Shown here piece by piece: positions 44,776-55,410 of a DNA stretch of 64,000 bases. A model generated the notes under the pieces. That model saw only the letters and a list, made by a program, of their open reading frames with translations. It did no database searches and was not told where the DNA came from. Source of the DNA: Watersipora subatra (Eukaryota > Bryozoa > Gymnolaemata > Cheilostomatida > Watersiporidae); contig NC_088712.1 in NCBI RefSeq assembly GCF_963576615.1, positions 19,739,452 to 19,803,451 on the forward strand, read 5' to 3'. The first letter of the stretch is position 1. Every line of letters begins with the position of its first letter. Position numbers and translations under genes: made by a program.

Positions 44776-45721
44776 ATGTGCACAATGAGAGATGGTTAGG
44801 TGTAATGAGTAATCAGCCCAATTATTCCTAAATTTGGGAAGATAGGTGAGCGCAGTTGGCTGAGAATCTAAAAACCTAGGTTCAATTCCTGTGTGATGCG
44901 ATATTTTTTCTAAACACTTTCAGCTTGGTTTTGAATGGATGGATACTTTTCTTATTATAGTAACTACTAGCTATGCTACCATGAATTGTCCGGTTGGTAC
45001 AAATCAGCTTATAAACAATGAGAGGTAATGAGAGTTGCATGTCACTTGCTATTAGCCTGGCGCATTGACCGTGGATAGTTTGAGTAAGCTTACTAATAAG
45101 AGCTACCGCTTCTCATGACGCTGTAACGGAAAGCAGTAGTGTATTTGCTCCCATATAGTGAAATATATCGCCTAGCAAATTTATCAAGCTCATGTGGCTG
45201 ATTTGGTAAAGTGTTGGATTGGTCAACGAGAGGGTGTGAGATCAAATCTTCTGCGGTATGGATTCTGTGCTCCAAGATTTTGACAGCCACAAATAGACAA
45301 ATAAAATGATGAACAAATACACTTTTAGAAATATATATATAGATTATGGTACATCATCATTACTATCAACATAATCCTATACAGCTGAAACTGACCATAA
45401 AAGAATAGTTAAGCTAGGCTCGCCATATCTATACTATGTATCCTTTGACAATGCTATGGATTATAAAAATTGTCCGCTTGTAGTAGGCACATCTCGAAGG
45501 CTTTGTCAATGACGATACAAAAAAGTAGCTTTGTACGCTATTCAGTTTCTCCAGGAATGCACAAAGTATGCTGTCGGTGAGACAGCTTTGATTAAATTTC
45601 AAAGACTCATTAACAGTTGTTGTAGGTGACATACATGTAGATTCAGGAAAGATACAACAAGTGTTGTGATATACTTACCAAATATACAATAAAGATATCT
45701 GGAAGATATACTGAAAGGCTT

Positions 45722-46965
45722 ATCAAATATATACCATAGATATACCGCCTAAATACCTTAGATGTACCATAGATGTACGATAGGCATAAAACAGATATGC
45801 TATAGAAATACTAAAGATATACCATGGATACACCATTGATATACTAGAAATTCCCCTGTCATAAGTGATAAAGTAATAATGGAAAAAAGAAAGGGTACTG
45901 CTGGTTGAGAAATGCAATATTAGCAGTCAAATGGCACTGCAGTGCAATAGGATAACTGCAATGGTAGCTGTAATCTGCTGGGTGGGGTGTTATCATGTAC
46001 AACAAACAGCAATAATGAAAGGAAAAGGTTTTATGTTTTTATCTCTCTCCTGCAATAGGAGAAATGCAATATTAGAAGCAAAATGGCAAGCTGCTGTGTA
46101 ATATACACAGTTTGAAAGTTGGTTGTGTTGAATGTAGAATGGTTTTGACAGCGATCTGTAACAGAAAGCAAGCATTAGCATTCATGTGTGTCTGGAAATT
46201 TTCTGCAAAATGGAGCAAAATAAAGAATTTTTTTTGTCATAAAGGGGCATTGTAGTTCGGCCCTAGCTTGTATATAAGATGTAAAGATATTTGGCTAATG
46301 TTTTAGATAATTTAATAAAACCTTCGGTAATTGGACAAAAAAACATAGGCTGATAAACTGTGTACCACAATTTTGTACTTGTAAATCGGCCTACGCCTCA
46401 AACGGTCTACGCTTATTACAGAAACCTTCGGCAATTGGAAAATGCCACAGACTCGTGAAATGTGCACGTTTTCCTCGTGAAATGCGCATGGTTTTATGGT
46501 TCTACAATCTATCGCGTGGCTTTATGGGCGTTTTGTTGGTAGTCTTAATTTTGATTAAAAAGGCTTGTCAGGTTTTAATGGCAATTTTAGGCCAAATTAA
46601 TCTTTCTAGTTATGTATAATCCGATCAGATGGGTAGGTTTTAGGATATTGTCGACACTTTTCAAAGACTTGGTAATATATTTAAATATGTGTATACGTGA
46701 TTTGTATCATTATTATACTTAAATGGCTCGACGGAAAAATGGTTAAATTTGTTGAGGGATTTTGGTACAGGGGTTTGGGTATGGCTGTCAGTAGATACTT
46801 TTCGGGAATTGTGTGCGCATGTGCAGTTATCATAAAGCTCTCAAACACTGGCTTCGCTCGTGTTTGGTCGTGGGACCATAGAATTTCTATAGATAAGCCA
46901 TGGATGTACCATAAATATACAATGGATATACCATGTATGTACTACAGATGTACTGTTGATCAGGG
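45722..46965. repeat. 11-bp ATACCATAGAT-type array, decayed, split by a 1.05-kb element
   Basis: Degenerate ATACCATAGAT units at 45722-45844 and again at 46890-46965. The intervening 45845-46889 is the element described separately. The paralogous array is at 60550-61045. Confidence 0.8.
45845..46889. mobile_element. Unclassified 1.05-kb element, copy B
   Basis: The ends TAGAAATTC and GAATTTCTA are inverted repeats, and CCCACGACCAAA lies near one end. It interrupts an 11-bp array that is continuous in the paralog. Its reverse complement matches 25445-26512. No coding region was recognised. Confidence 0.65.
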
Positions 46966-47350
46966 TTGTCAAAGTCGAATAAATGGAGGGCCAAATAAAC
47001 AATTGCATTACAAGCCGAGGGTCAGAGTGAGAGAATGTTTGTTAATAAATTGTAAAATGATATATGCATGAAATACTATGTGAATTACAAAATATTTAAT
47101 ATCTAAAAATGAAATGCATATAGCCAAGTGAACCAGAGTGAACTTACTGAAAACCTCACAAATGTATTCCAATACACTCAGATAAATAAACTAATACCTT
47201 CTCACGACTCTGTCAATAATCTATAATTTTTAACAGACTCACAAGACAAGTAAACTCTATAAAAACTATACAACGAATAGGTGTCCATGGTGCTCACCAA
47301 AGCGGGACTACAAGAAGCTGAAGTTTGAACCAAGCTGACACATTAATAAC
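46966..47350 (+). repeat. Duplicated block V, copy 1
   Basis: Collinear with about 61035-61470 (TTGTCAAAGTCGAATAAATG, ATGCATATAGCCAAGTGAAC, ACCTTCTCACGACTCTGTC). No gene recognised. Confidence 0.85.
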
Positions 47351-48044
47351 TCTTTTAGCTGGTATCATCAAAATGGTATTTGAAGCAAAAGCTGTAAGAA
47401 ACAATATTATACATCTCTGTTTCAAATCGTTTTGACAAACTTCTCAAAACTTATACTAATAATAAAATGTAGAAGTAGCCCAGGGAGTGAAAAACCATAA
47501 AACAGTAACAGTTATGTTTTTTAGGTTGAATAGGATGAAAGCTTGTCAGCCTGTCACAGGTGGCTGGCCTTCAGCCGGCTTAAGCCTGTTATTAATTAGT
47601 TTTTGACACTAACTCTGTAGGCTACGACTTCTTGACTCGCTGGATACTCTGGACTTACCTCAACAAGCATCGGTGGTTCAGTGGTAGAATTCTCGCCTGC
47701 CACGCGGGAGGCCCGGGTTCGATTCCCGGCCGATGCATTTTTGTTTTTATTGCATTTTAGCTATTTTTCTTTTCTTGTTTGATGAGAAGCGCTTTGGATA
47801 TTTTAGTAATATCTTAATAGCTAATCATTTTATCACCTTAAAAATTCAGAAATATATTGAAAAAATAATGCAAACCAAATGATAAAAACCTTGTAATCCT
47901 ACACAAATCGGAAGCGCAAAAAAACAAAGAGAAACCTTGGTGCCGAGTTTATTCAGGCATTGGATCAGGTGAGAAAACACCTCCCCGAATTACCTCAAAC
48001 ATCAATATGCTAATTTTTGTAAGAACAAGGAACAAGTCATGGAT
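47351..48044 (+). repeat. Duplicated blocks Q/T around tRNA-Gly copy 3
   Basis: ATGGTATTTGAAGCAAAAGC (block Q) recurs at 48767, 61475 and, diverged, 63925. The tRNA-bearing part (CAGCCTGTCACAGGTGGC through AATTACCTCAAAC) recurs at 49470-49930 and, upstream only, at 62165-62289. Confidence 0.85.
47667..47737 (+). tRNA. tRNA-Gly(GCC), copy 3
   Basis: Identical to copy 1 over the 71-nt gene, followed directly by TTTTTG. It sits about 410 bases upstream of the exon 9 duplicate at 48148, repeating the tRNA-then-exon-9 order of the lipase intron. Confidence 0.95.
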
Positions 48045-48147
48045 AGAGTAGCAAATAGCTAGATAAATGAGTAATGTAATAATATTAATAAGAATAATAA
48101 TACTAGTGATAATAATAACAATAATAATTTATCTCATGCCTTGATAG

Positions 48148-48243
48148 GATGGCTCACCTGACCTCTCCTACTTTGCTCCTGACTGTTTCCACTTTAGTGA
48201 GAAGGGACAGAACATAGCTGGAAGGGCTCTTTGGAACAATTTG
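48148..48243 (+). pseudogene. Orphan duplicate of lipase exon 9 (copy B)
   Basis: A full 96-nt copy with acceptor TTGATAG and donor GTGAGT kept. It encodes the same 32 residues as exon 9, including DCFHF; base changes here are silent. Flanking intron sequence is duplicated as well (about 48045-48395). No exon 10 or 11 copy follows; the downstream sequence jumps to a block related to 39155. It is either a dead fragment or a cassette spliced in rare long transcripts. Confidence 0.85.
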
Positions 48244-48396
48244 GTGAGTACTGTTGTACTGAAGAATGCATCTGAGGGATCGCATTAATCACTAGGCCTC
48301 GTTTGATTGGGCAAAAACAGGTGTCTATTGTCAGATTGTCTAACATAGCTGCTTGGTATTGTTTGATTGGCCATATTTTTAGACAAGTTTCTGTGA

Positions 48397-49460
48397 GCAA
48401 CACATCTATTTATATATAACTACATGAACACAAAAATTAAACAATTATTACAATACAAAACACCGAGCAAAGATTTGTCATAATAACTCTATACAAATGT
48501 AAAAAAGCCTCAACACAAAAACAAAAGGGGACAACTTTAATTTGAAGACATATACCATTTTGTTGACAAGAATACATCTGATTGGTTAACTTCCTCCCGG
48601 TTGTATGATTTCATATGGCAAACATTTATGTTTGACATGAAATTATAAACAAAAAAACAATAAAAAAGAGGAGAATATTAGACTGAAACTGAGTTTCTTA
48701 AAGATTATTATATCTTATTATAAATAACAACACGTTGCATAATATAGTTTAGTTAAATATGTTTTAACATGGTATTCGAAGCAAGAGCTGTAAGAAACAA
48801 TAATATGTATCTCTGTTTCAAATTGTTTTGACAAACTTCTCAAAACTTATAATTGACTACAGAATGTAGAAGTAGGAGAGGAATTGATAAACCACAGAGC
48901 AAGAACATTTAGGTTTTTTAGGTTGAATCTGAGTTTAAGATTATAAGAGTTTAGACAATGATGTCATAGCTGGTTAGTCGTGGCGGCAGAAATGTCACGC
49001 CTCCAATTGATAGCATATTACGGAGACACTAAATTTCAACTTCCACAAACCCACTTCAGAAAGTAGCTAGGGTTACTTAACCACAACAATTCTACTTTTT
49101 CATACTTTACTTTGTTGGTGATTCCCATATATTAAAAGTTTTCCTCTCCCGAATGTTTAAAAAAAAATTCTAAAATTGTATATCAAATAATTGGTAAAAT
49201 CCATTTTTTGAATAATAAATAATTTTTTAATTATTATTATAATTTAAACTTATTTTGTTGGTTAATACTAATATAAAAGTCTTTCAGTCAATATTTATTT
49301 TTAGCACTAGTTCTATGCTTCTAAAAGTGTAAAAGAATTCAGCTCAATGCAAGGTATGTAAATTTTTTGAACGTACGCCGCCACCGGAAGTGTGGCTTTA
49401 TATAAAACAATGTTTACATGATTGTCTATACTCTTCTATGTTCTACTCAGGGTCGAATGA
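48397..49460 (+). repeat. Duplicated blocks R copy 2 and Q copy 2
   Basis: 48397-48765 matches block R at 39155 and 50683. 48766-49460 matches 61475-62155, with shared words AGTTTAGACAATGATGTCAT and CACGCCTCCAATTGATA. No coding content. Confidence 0.85.
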
Positions 49461-49593
49461 GAAGAAAGTTTGTCAGCCTGTCACAGGTGGCTAGCCTTCA
49501 GTCGACTTAAGCCTGTTATTAATTAGTTTTTGACACGAACACTGTAGGGTACTATTTCTAGAATCGCTGGATACTCTAGATTTTCATCAACAA

Positions 49594-49664
49594 GCATCGG
49601 TGGTTCAGTGGTAGAATTCTCGCCTGCCACGCGGGAGGCCCGGGTTCGATTCCCGGCCGATGCA
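49594..49664 (+). tRNA. tRNA-Gly(GCC), copy 4
   Basis: Identical to copy 3, with the same TTTTTG stop and near-identical flanks on both sides. It lies about 425 bases before the exon 9 duplicate at 50089. Confidence 0.95.
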
Positions 49665-50088
49665 TTTTTGTTTTTATTGCATTTCAGCCATTTTTCCTTT
49701 CTTGTTTGATGAGAAGCGCCTTTGGTATTTTGGTAACATCTTAAGTGCTAATCGTTTTATTACCTTAAGAATTTGGAATTACATTGAAAAAATAATGCAA
49801 ACCAAATGATAAAAACCTTGTAATCCTACACAAACTGGAAGTACAAAAAAAAACAAAGAAAAACCATGGTGCCGAGTTTATTCAAACATTGGATCAGGTG
49901 AGAAAACAACTCCCCGAATTACCTCAAACTCAAGCTTCAATATGCTAAATTTTGTAAAAACAAGAGCAAGTCTAAGTTTATGGATAGAGTAGCAAATAGC
50001 TAGATAAATGAGTAATGTAATAATATTAATAAGAATAATAATACTAGTGCTAATAATAACAATAATAATTTATTTCATGTCTTGATAG

Positions 50089-50184
50089 GATGGCTTACCT
50101 GACCTCTCCTACTTTGCTCCTGATTGTTTCCACTTTAGTGAGAAGGGACAGAACATAGCTGGAAGGGCTCTTTGGAAAAACTTG
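50089..50184 (+). pseudogene. Orphan duplicate of lipase exon 9 (copy C)
   Basis: An open 96-nt copy with splice sites kept. It differs by Ser to Leu at the third codon and Asn to Lys near the end (LWKNL). The DCFHF catalytic motif is intact. The duplicated flank runs from about 49980 to 50650. No other lipase exons follow. Confidence 0.85.
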
Positions 50185-50682
50185 GTGAGTACTGTTGTAC
50201 TGAAGAATGCATCTGAGGGGTTGCATTAATCACTAGGCCTTGTTTGATTGGGCAAAAACGGGTGTCTATTATCAGATTGTCTAACATAGCTGCTTGCTAT
50301 TGTTTGATTGGCCCTATTTTTAGACAAGTTTTCTTCAATTTGGTCTATATGTATTTCAAAAGCATGCATTCCCATGATAATTTTTATTTGCTGTTTTAAA
50401 TTACTATTTAATTATTATATTTATCATTATTATTATTACTGTTATTTAATTATCTGTCTCACAGAAAAGGTTAGGAAGTTCTACATTCCAAATACTAAAC
50501 TTACCTGTTCTTCCATGAATTAAAATTTGGTTGTATTAAAATGTACTAAAACTACTGCTGTGTAAACTAATAATCTGGTATGCTTTTATACTCCAACATA
50601 TAGGTAAAACTGATATGTAAAACTTCTACAGTAACCGAAGCCTCTTTGTAATCATAAAAAAATTTTTAAGACAAGTTTCTGT

Positions 50683-51110
50683 GACCAACACATCTAATTA
50701 TATATAACTACATGAACACAAAAATTAAACAATTATTACAATACAAAACATTGAGCAAAGATTTGTCATAATAACTCTATACAAATGTAAAAAGACTCAA
50801 CGCAAAAACAAAAGGGGACAACTCTAACTTGGAGACATATACCAGTTTGTTGACAAAAATACATTTGATTGGTTAACTTTCGACCGGTTGTATGATTTTG
50901 TATGGCAAAACTTTCTGTTTGAAATGAAATTATAAACAATAAAACAATAAAAAAGAGGAGAATCTTAGACTGAAACTGAGCTTCTTAAAGATTATTATAT
51001 CTTATTATAAATAACAACACGTTACATAATATAGCTTGGTTAAATTTGTTTTACTAGCAACTTGATTGGCAAGAAAACAGATTAAGGCCAAAGTGCAAGT
51101 AACACCTTTC
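50683..51110 (+). repeat. Duplicated block R, copy 3
   Basis: Matches 39155-39590 and 48397-48765. It continues through TACTAGCAACTTGATTGGCA like copy 1, whereas copy 2 stops short of that. Confidence 0.85.
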
Positions 51111-51205
51111 GGCACAACCAGAAGATCTTACTTACCCTTTTGGTTGTAATAAATTCAAGCCTAAACTTTCACATTCTTCAATACTGAGTTTACTGACTGA
51201 ACTTA

Positions 51206-52098
51206 AAAGTTGACTTGCAACAAAATTCACAGTACAGTTATTTGATATGAAAAGATTCACTATGTCTTACTCTGTTGTGTTGTAGGTGCAAAATATTTGG
51301 AAAGGTGATTACAAGCTCTTAAAAGCTCAAAAACAAACAGTTAATCGCAGCCACATGAGAACGCCGTAGTTTGGATTCTCTTTCCAAAATGGCTTAAATG
51401 TGACGTAGTTGTGAGAGATGGTTTCTGTTTACACTTTTATGCAACCTTATTCGTCGAAATATTTTCACAAATATACTTCACGCAAGTAATAAAACCATGT
51501 CTATTGTTTTTACGCGTCTGATTTATCGTCATCGTAATGCTGTCACTTTTAGCACTGATATCTTATAACTTACCGTAAAAATTTGTTTAATTTTTTAGCC
51601 TTTGAAGCCTTAGCCTTGAAGGAGTACATATCATTGTCTGATAATCATGACGAGCCTGTTGGTCACTTGTGATAATCGAAAAGTGCTGCAGAAATTATTT
51701 GCGAAGTATTGGATCACATGATCAGATTATGACTTGCTGATTAGACCAAACCGAAACAAAACTGTAAAGTAGCGAGCATCTATATTTGATACGGGGTCTT
51801 CGGTAAAACCCGAAGTGTTTGTCATAAACTAGTGCTACGATAAGGTTTATATTGAGCTTTTTATTGGCCTTTTAATTCACGTGAGAACATCACGTGACAA
51901 GACAATAACCAAATTTCATGGCTACGTCATCGAAATAAAGAGATTCCAATCTACGGCGGCTTTTTGTTTTTGAGCTTTTAAGAGCTTGTAATCACATTTC
52001 CACATATTTGGTACCTACAATACAACGTAGTAAGACATGGTGAATCTTTTGATACCAAATAGCTGTAATGTGAATTTTATTGCAAGCCAACCTTTAAC
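51206..52098. mobile_element. Family-2 long-TIR MITE, copy 2, with empty site known
   Basis: It starts TTAAAAGTTGACTTGCAACA and ends AGCCAACCTTTAA. The surrounding sequence (CTGACTGA ... CAGAGTGACAATAAACTG) is uninterrupted at 39632-39660 in block S copy 1, which has TAA at the junction. This supports a TTAA or TAA target duplication and insertion after the block duplicated. Confidence 0.88.
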
Positions 52099-53310
52099 AG
52101 AGTGACAATAAACTGCCTGTACCATACTTTCTCCATACTATAGTTAGAGCTTCATGATATGGTGGCTTAATTGTTTGTTAAGGTAGAAGACTTGAGAATT
52201 GTCACCATTTAAAATGATATTGTCAATAGTATAAATGATGTATTGGTGTGAAGATGATTTATTTCATATCTGACGATTTTCCGAGTGAGCGATATTGGAA
52301 CTAAAACGCACGGGCTTTTTCATCCCACAACACGCTCATTCCATGGCTTTCCATGCACACGGGAACTCATGAAATAAGTTTTTGCAATTATCAAAAACAC
52401 AAAACAGTTTATTTAAGTTAAAATACACAAATAAATCTTAATAAAATTCAGAAGACCTTTTAATATAATAATATTGTCTATAAATATGTAGACCACTTGT
52501 GATATATCGCAAATCCTCTTTAAATACATGTAAATGATTTGTGATATATTGCAATTTGATTCAATTTTGCAAACTTGCGATGATGATACAACTCATTTGG
52601 TGATATTTCAAATTGCGAAGCTGTAGTTACCATCCAGCCAGGAAATCAGTAAACAAGTTCACTCTGTGTAAGTCATTTTCTAAAACATTAAAAGTATGAC
52701 AGACTTATTGAAACCAGCAGAGCTGCTGCTCCTAACATGCCATTCATCTCAATCTGGGCTGACCGATTACAAAGTTCTGCGTGACAAGAACATTGCCATG
52801 TGGTGATGGTGTACTTGGTGCCAGTCTCCAGTACTTTCTCAAAAATGAATGGGTTTTTATGAAGGCAGATGTCATTGTTGTATATCCAGTTACAGCTTCT
52901 GGTAACTACAAAAACACCAGTGGTTTACAGTAATACTAGCATGATGTCTTGATTTACAAGTTTCTATAAATATGAATTTTTAATTTTTTAATTGAAACAA
53001 ATAGCCAATTAAAATTTTGTTTCCTCGTTTCATGGTATGGTACAATGCTGTTGAGCACGTGTTGGTTTAGATGCATGAAACAACAGCTCCTTAAGAATAC
53101 AAAGCAGCAATTAGCTGAAAATCTATTTATGTAAAAAATCAGTAAGGCCGCAGAACTTTACACCTTTTTTGTGAGTGAAAGATTTAAGTCAACTAATTTG
53201 GATTGGTCTCTTTTGCTTGATGATGAATCAAACTTCTGCATAGTATGTAATATCTCTCATAACTACAGCGCCTTTAATTTAAAAACGAACATCAATTTAG
53301 AGTTCAATTA
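52099..53310 (+). repeat. Duplicated block S, copy 2
   Basis: Collinear with 39645-40835, diverged by point changes and small gaps. No gene recognised. Confidence 0.85.
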
Positions 53311-53319
53311 CAGTCACTG

Positions 53320-53645
53320 ATTAAGTCCTACTAAAGTTTACCGCAGAGACTGGTGTCTGGTTAAACGTTTTTATCTTATTTTTTTCTACATAAATTTTTG
53401 GGCTAAATCCGTTGTGGTTACCAATGGAGCGACCGACATAACATCGCAACCAAGCAGCATAGACGGAAGAGGACAACTCCTTTTCAGTGCAGCTGATGCA
53501 CCAGGTGCAGTGCGTATTGTGACAAGCTGTTGTTTTTTTCGCTCCGCTCGCCGGTGGACAACTCCGCAAAAACAACAGTTTGTCAAGACAGGCTACCCAG
53601 TAGACGTTCTGGTTCAAAAAGGGCACCAAAGGTTTGACTAACTCA
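53320..53645. other. GC-richer 325-bp patch, open on both strands, unclassified
   Basis: Near 50% GC in AT-rich surroundings, directly after block S copy 2. Open frames of 115 codons on the minus strand and 75 on the plus overlap; neither shows a motif I recognise. An 11-bp inverted repeat (CTGTTGTTTTT ... AAAAACAACAG) encloses 53527-53582. It could be a transposon end or a leftover exon. Confidence 0.35.
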
Positions 53646-54610
53646 AATACTACCATGTTTATCATCAATGCTCCAATATGTATTGATGTAAATTTTCTTG
53701 TAGTTTTTTGTCAGTTTTGCTCCAGAGTGACCACCAGCCAAACATAAATCAATGAAAATGATAACAATGGCTTCGATCCAATTATTTTTGAGTTAATAGG
53801 AATGCAAACAAGGTAATATTTGCTAAAGGTAAAAACTGACCAGTCCAGTCCACTAAGCAGGAGACTAGTACATATATACGAATAACGATGGACTCATTAA
53901 TCAGAGAGTGCAGATAAATCTACATGTTGCTGTTTTCATACAAAAATTACCTTCGCATATTCTACGACATTTTCGAACTTCAACTGCTGTGATTGTATCT
54001 GGTTCGCATGAAGATGCTTTTAGATTACATACTTGATAGGGTCCGTGTAAAGAAGTATGAAGTTGCTCAATGAAGTACAGAATAAGCAATCGTTTATACC
54101 TCTATGCCAAGCCGTGAACATAGAGGTATCTTCATTACTCGACCTCCAACCATCTGCACTGGCATGGTAATTACTCTATTGACTAGACAAAATTAATTAA
54201 AGGTACATACTTTAAAATTCACTGAATATGCTTGTTATATATAAGCCTACATGATTATCATAAAGTACAAACATTGACAATTTTCAAAGATATCGGGGAT
54301 GATTTTTAAAAAGGAAGCACACACTTTTCCGCTACAACCTGCCTTGGTGATTGCGTAACATCGTCAATCATTTAAATACTTGATTGGAATCCGCACACTA
54401 TACGCATCACTCATAGGAACACACATAATGGGTAATTCCTCAGAAAGCACCCATATGTAAATATATTATATATAAAAAATTCATTTTTTAACTAAAGTAT
54501 AGGTATGTACATTGTTTCCTGTTTCTGCTATGGGTATCTGACAATTGTTTTCACATTTGAAATAGACAAGATCAAGGTGCTGCCTAAAGGGATATACATG
54601 TATGTGCTTT
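53646..54610. other. No feature recognised
   Basis: About 1 kb, AT-rich. One 62-codon minus-strand open frame has no motif. Confidence 0.5.
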
Positions 54611-54808
54611 GAATCAATGAAGCTGTAGAAAAACTCCATTTTTTGGTTATTAGAAGAAGTATAGTCTGCTAGGTATTATAGCATTAGGGTTGTCAGTTAG
54701 TACTGTAGTAGTACTTCTAGTGGCAATATAAGCCTGTTATTAATTGCTTGCAGATACATATATGATAGTCTTCTAACGCTACGAGAAGCTGTTTTTGGTA
54801 GATATGAT

Positions 54809-54879
54809 GCATCGGTGGTTCAGTGGTAGAATTCTCGCCTGCCACGCGGGAGGCCCGGGTTTGATTCTCGGCCGATGCA
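54809..54879 (+). tRNA. tRNA-Gly(GCC), copy 5, with altered B box
   Basis: It keeps the perfect acceptor and anticodon arms, but the T arm reads TTTGATTCTCGG instead of TTCGATTCCCGG. That changes an invariant C of the T loop/B box and leaves a G-T wobble in the stem. It may transcribe poorly. The two T-arm changes are shared with pseudogene copy 2, which fits common descent. Confidence 0.8.
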
Positions 54880-55410
54880 CTTTTGTTTTCAGCCATACTT
54901 TCACCTTAGAACAAAGTAACGATTAACCAGACATAAAACCAGTCTGTTCCAGCAATATTTGTTGTCTTAAATGGTATCCCTAAAATTTATTTTAACATCA
55001 TTATTTTATCATAACAATTGGAGCAGTTGCTGTTACACTGCAACTGCGGTTGAAAAGGGAAAATTCCCGTCAGTGCAACTGCAAACAGTTACATGTATGT
55101 TTTTGTGATTGACTACAATAAGCTAACTATGAAAATTATTTAAACTAGTACACTGGTAGTCCTGTGCGTGATGAGATATCATGATGTGTTATAAGTATGT
55201 GCACAATTATTCTTAGATTTGGGAAGGTAGTTGCAAAGCGCAAATCGTAGGGCATTTGGCTGAGAATCTAAATATCCGGGTTGCTGTAACAAAAAATCTG
55301 GGGTCCATTCCGGTGCGATGCAGTCTTTCTTCCAAACACCTTCAGTGTGGCTTCAGAAAAATGGCCGAACAGACAAATACTGCACTTATTATAGTAAAGA
55401 TTATGGCACA

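Larger units (their letters stand above)
44075..45720 (+). repeat. Duplicated block U, copy 1
   Basis: Collinear with about 54615-57318: GAAGCTGTA, the tRNA-Gly copy, CCATACTTTCAC, the ACTAGTACACTGGTAGT site, a tRNA-like stretch near 44845-44900 and the sequence TAGGCTCGCCATATCTAT. Here the ACTAGT site is expanded and the ATC site is not; in copy 2 it is the reverse. A further tRNA-like stretch is at about 45188-45262 (CATGTGGCTGATTTGGTAAA ... GAGATCAAATC). Confidence 0.88.
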
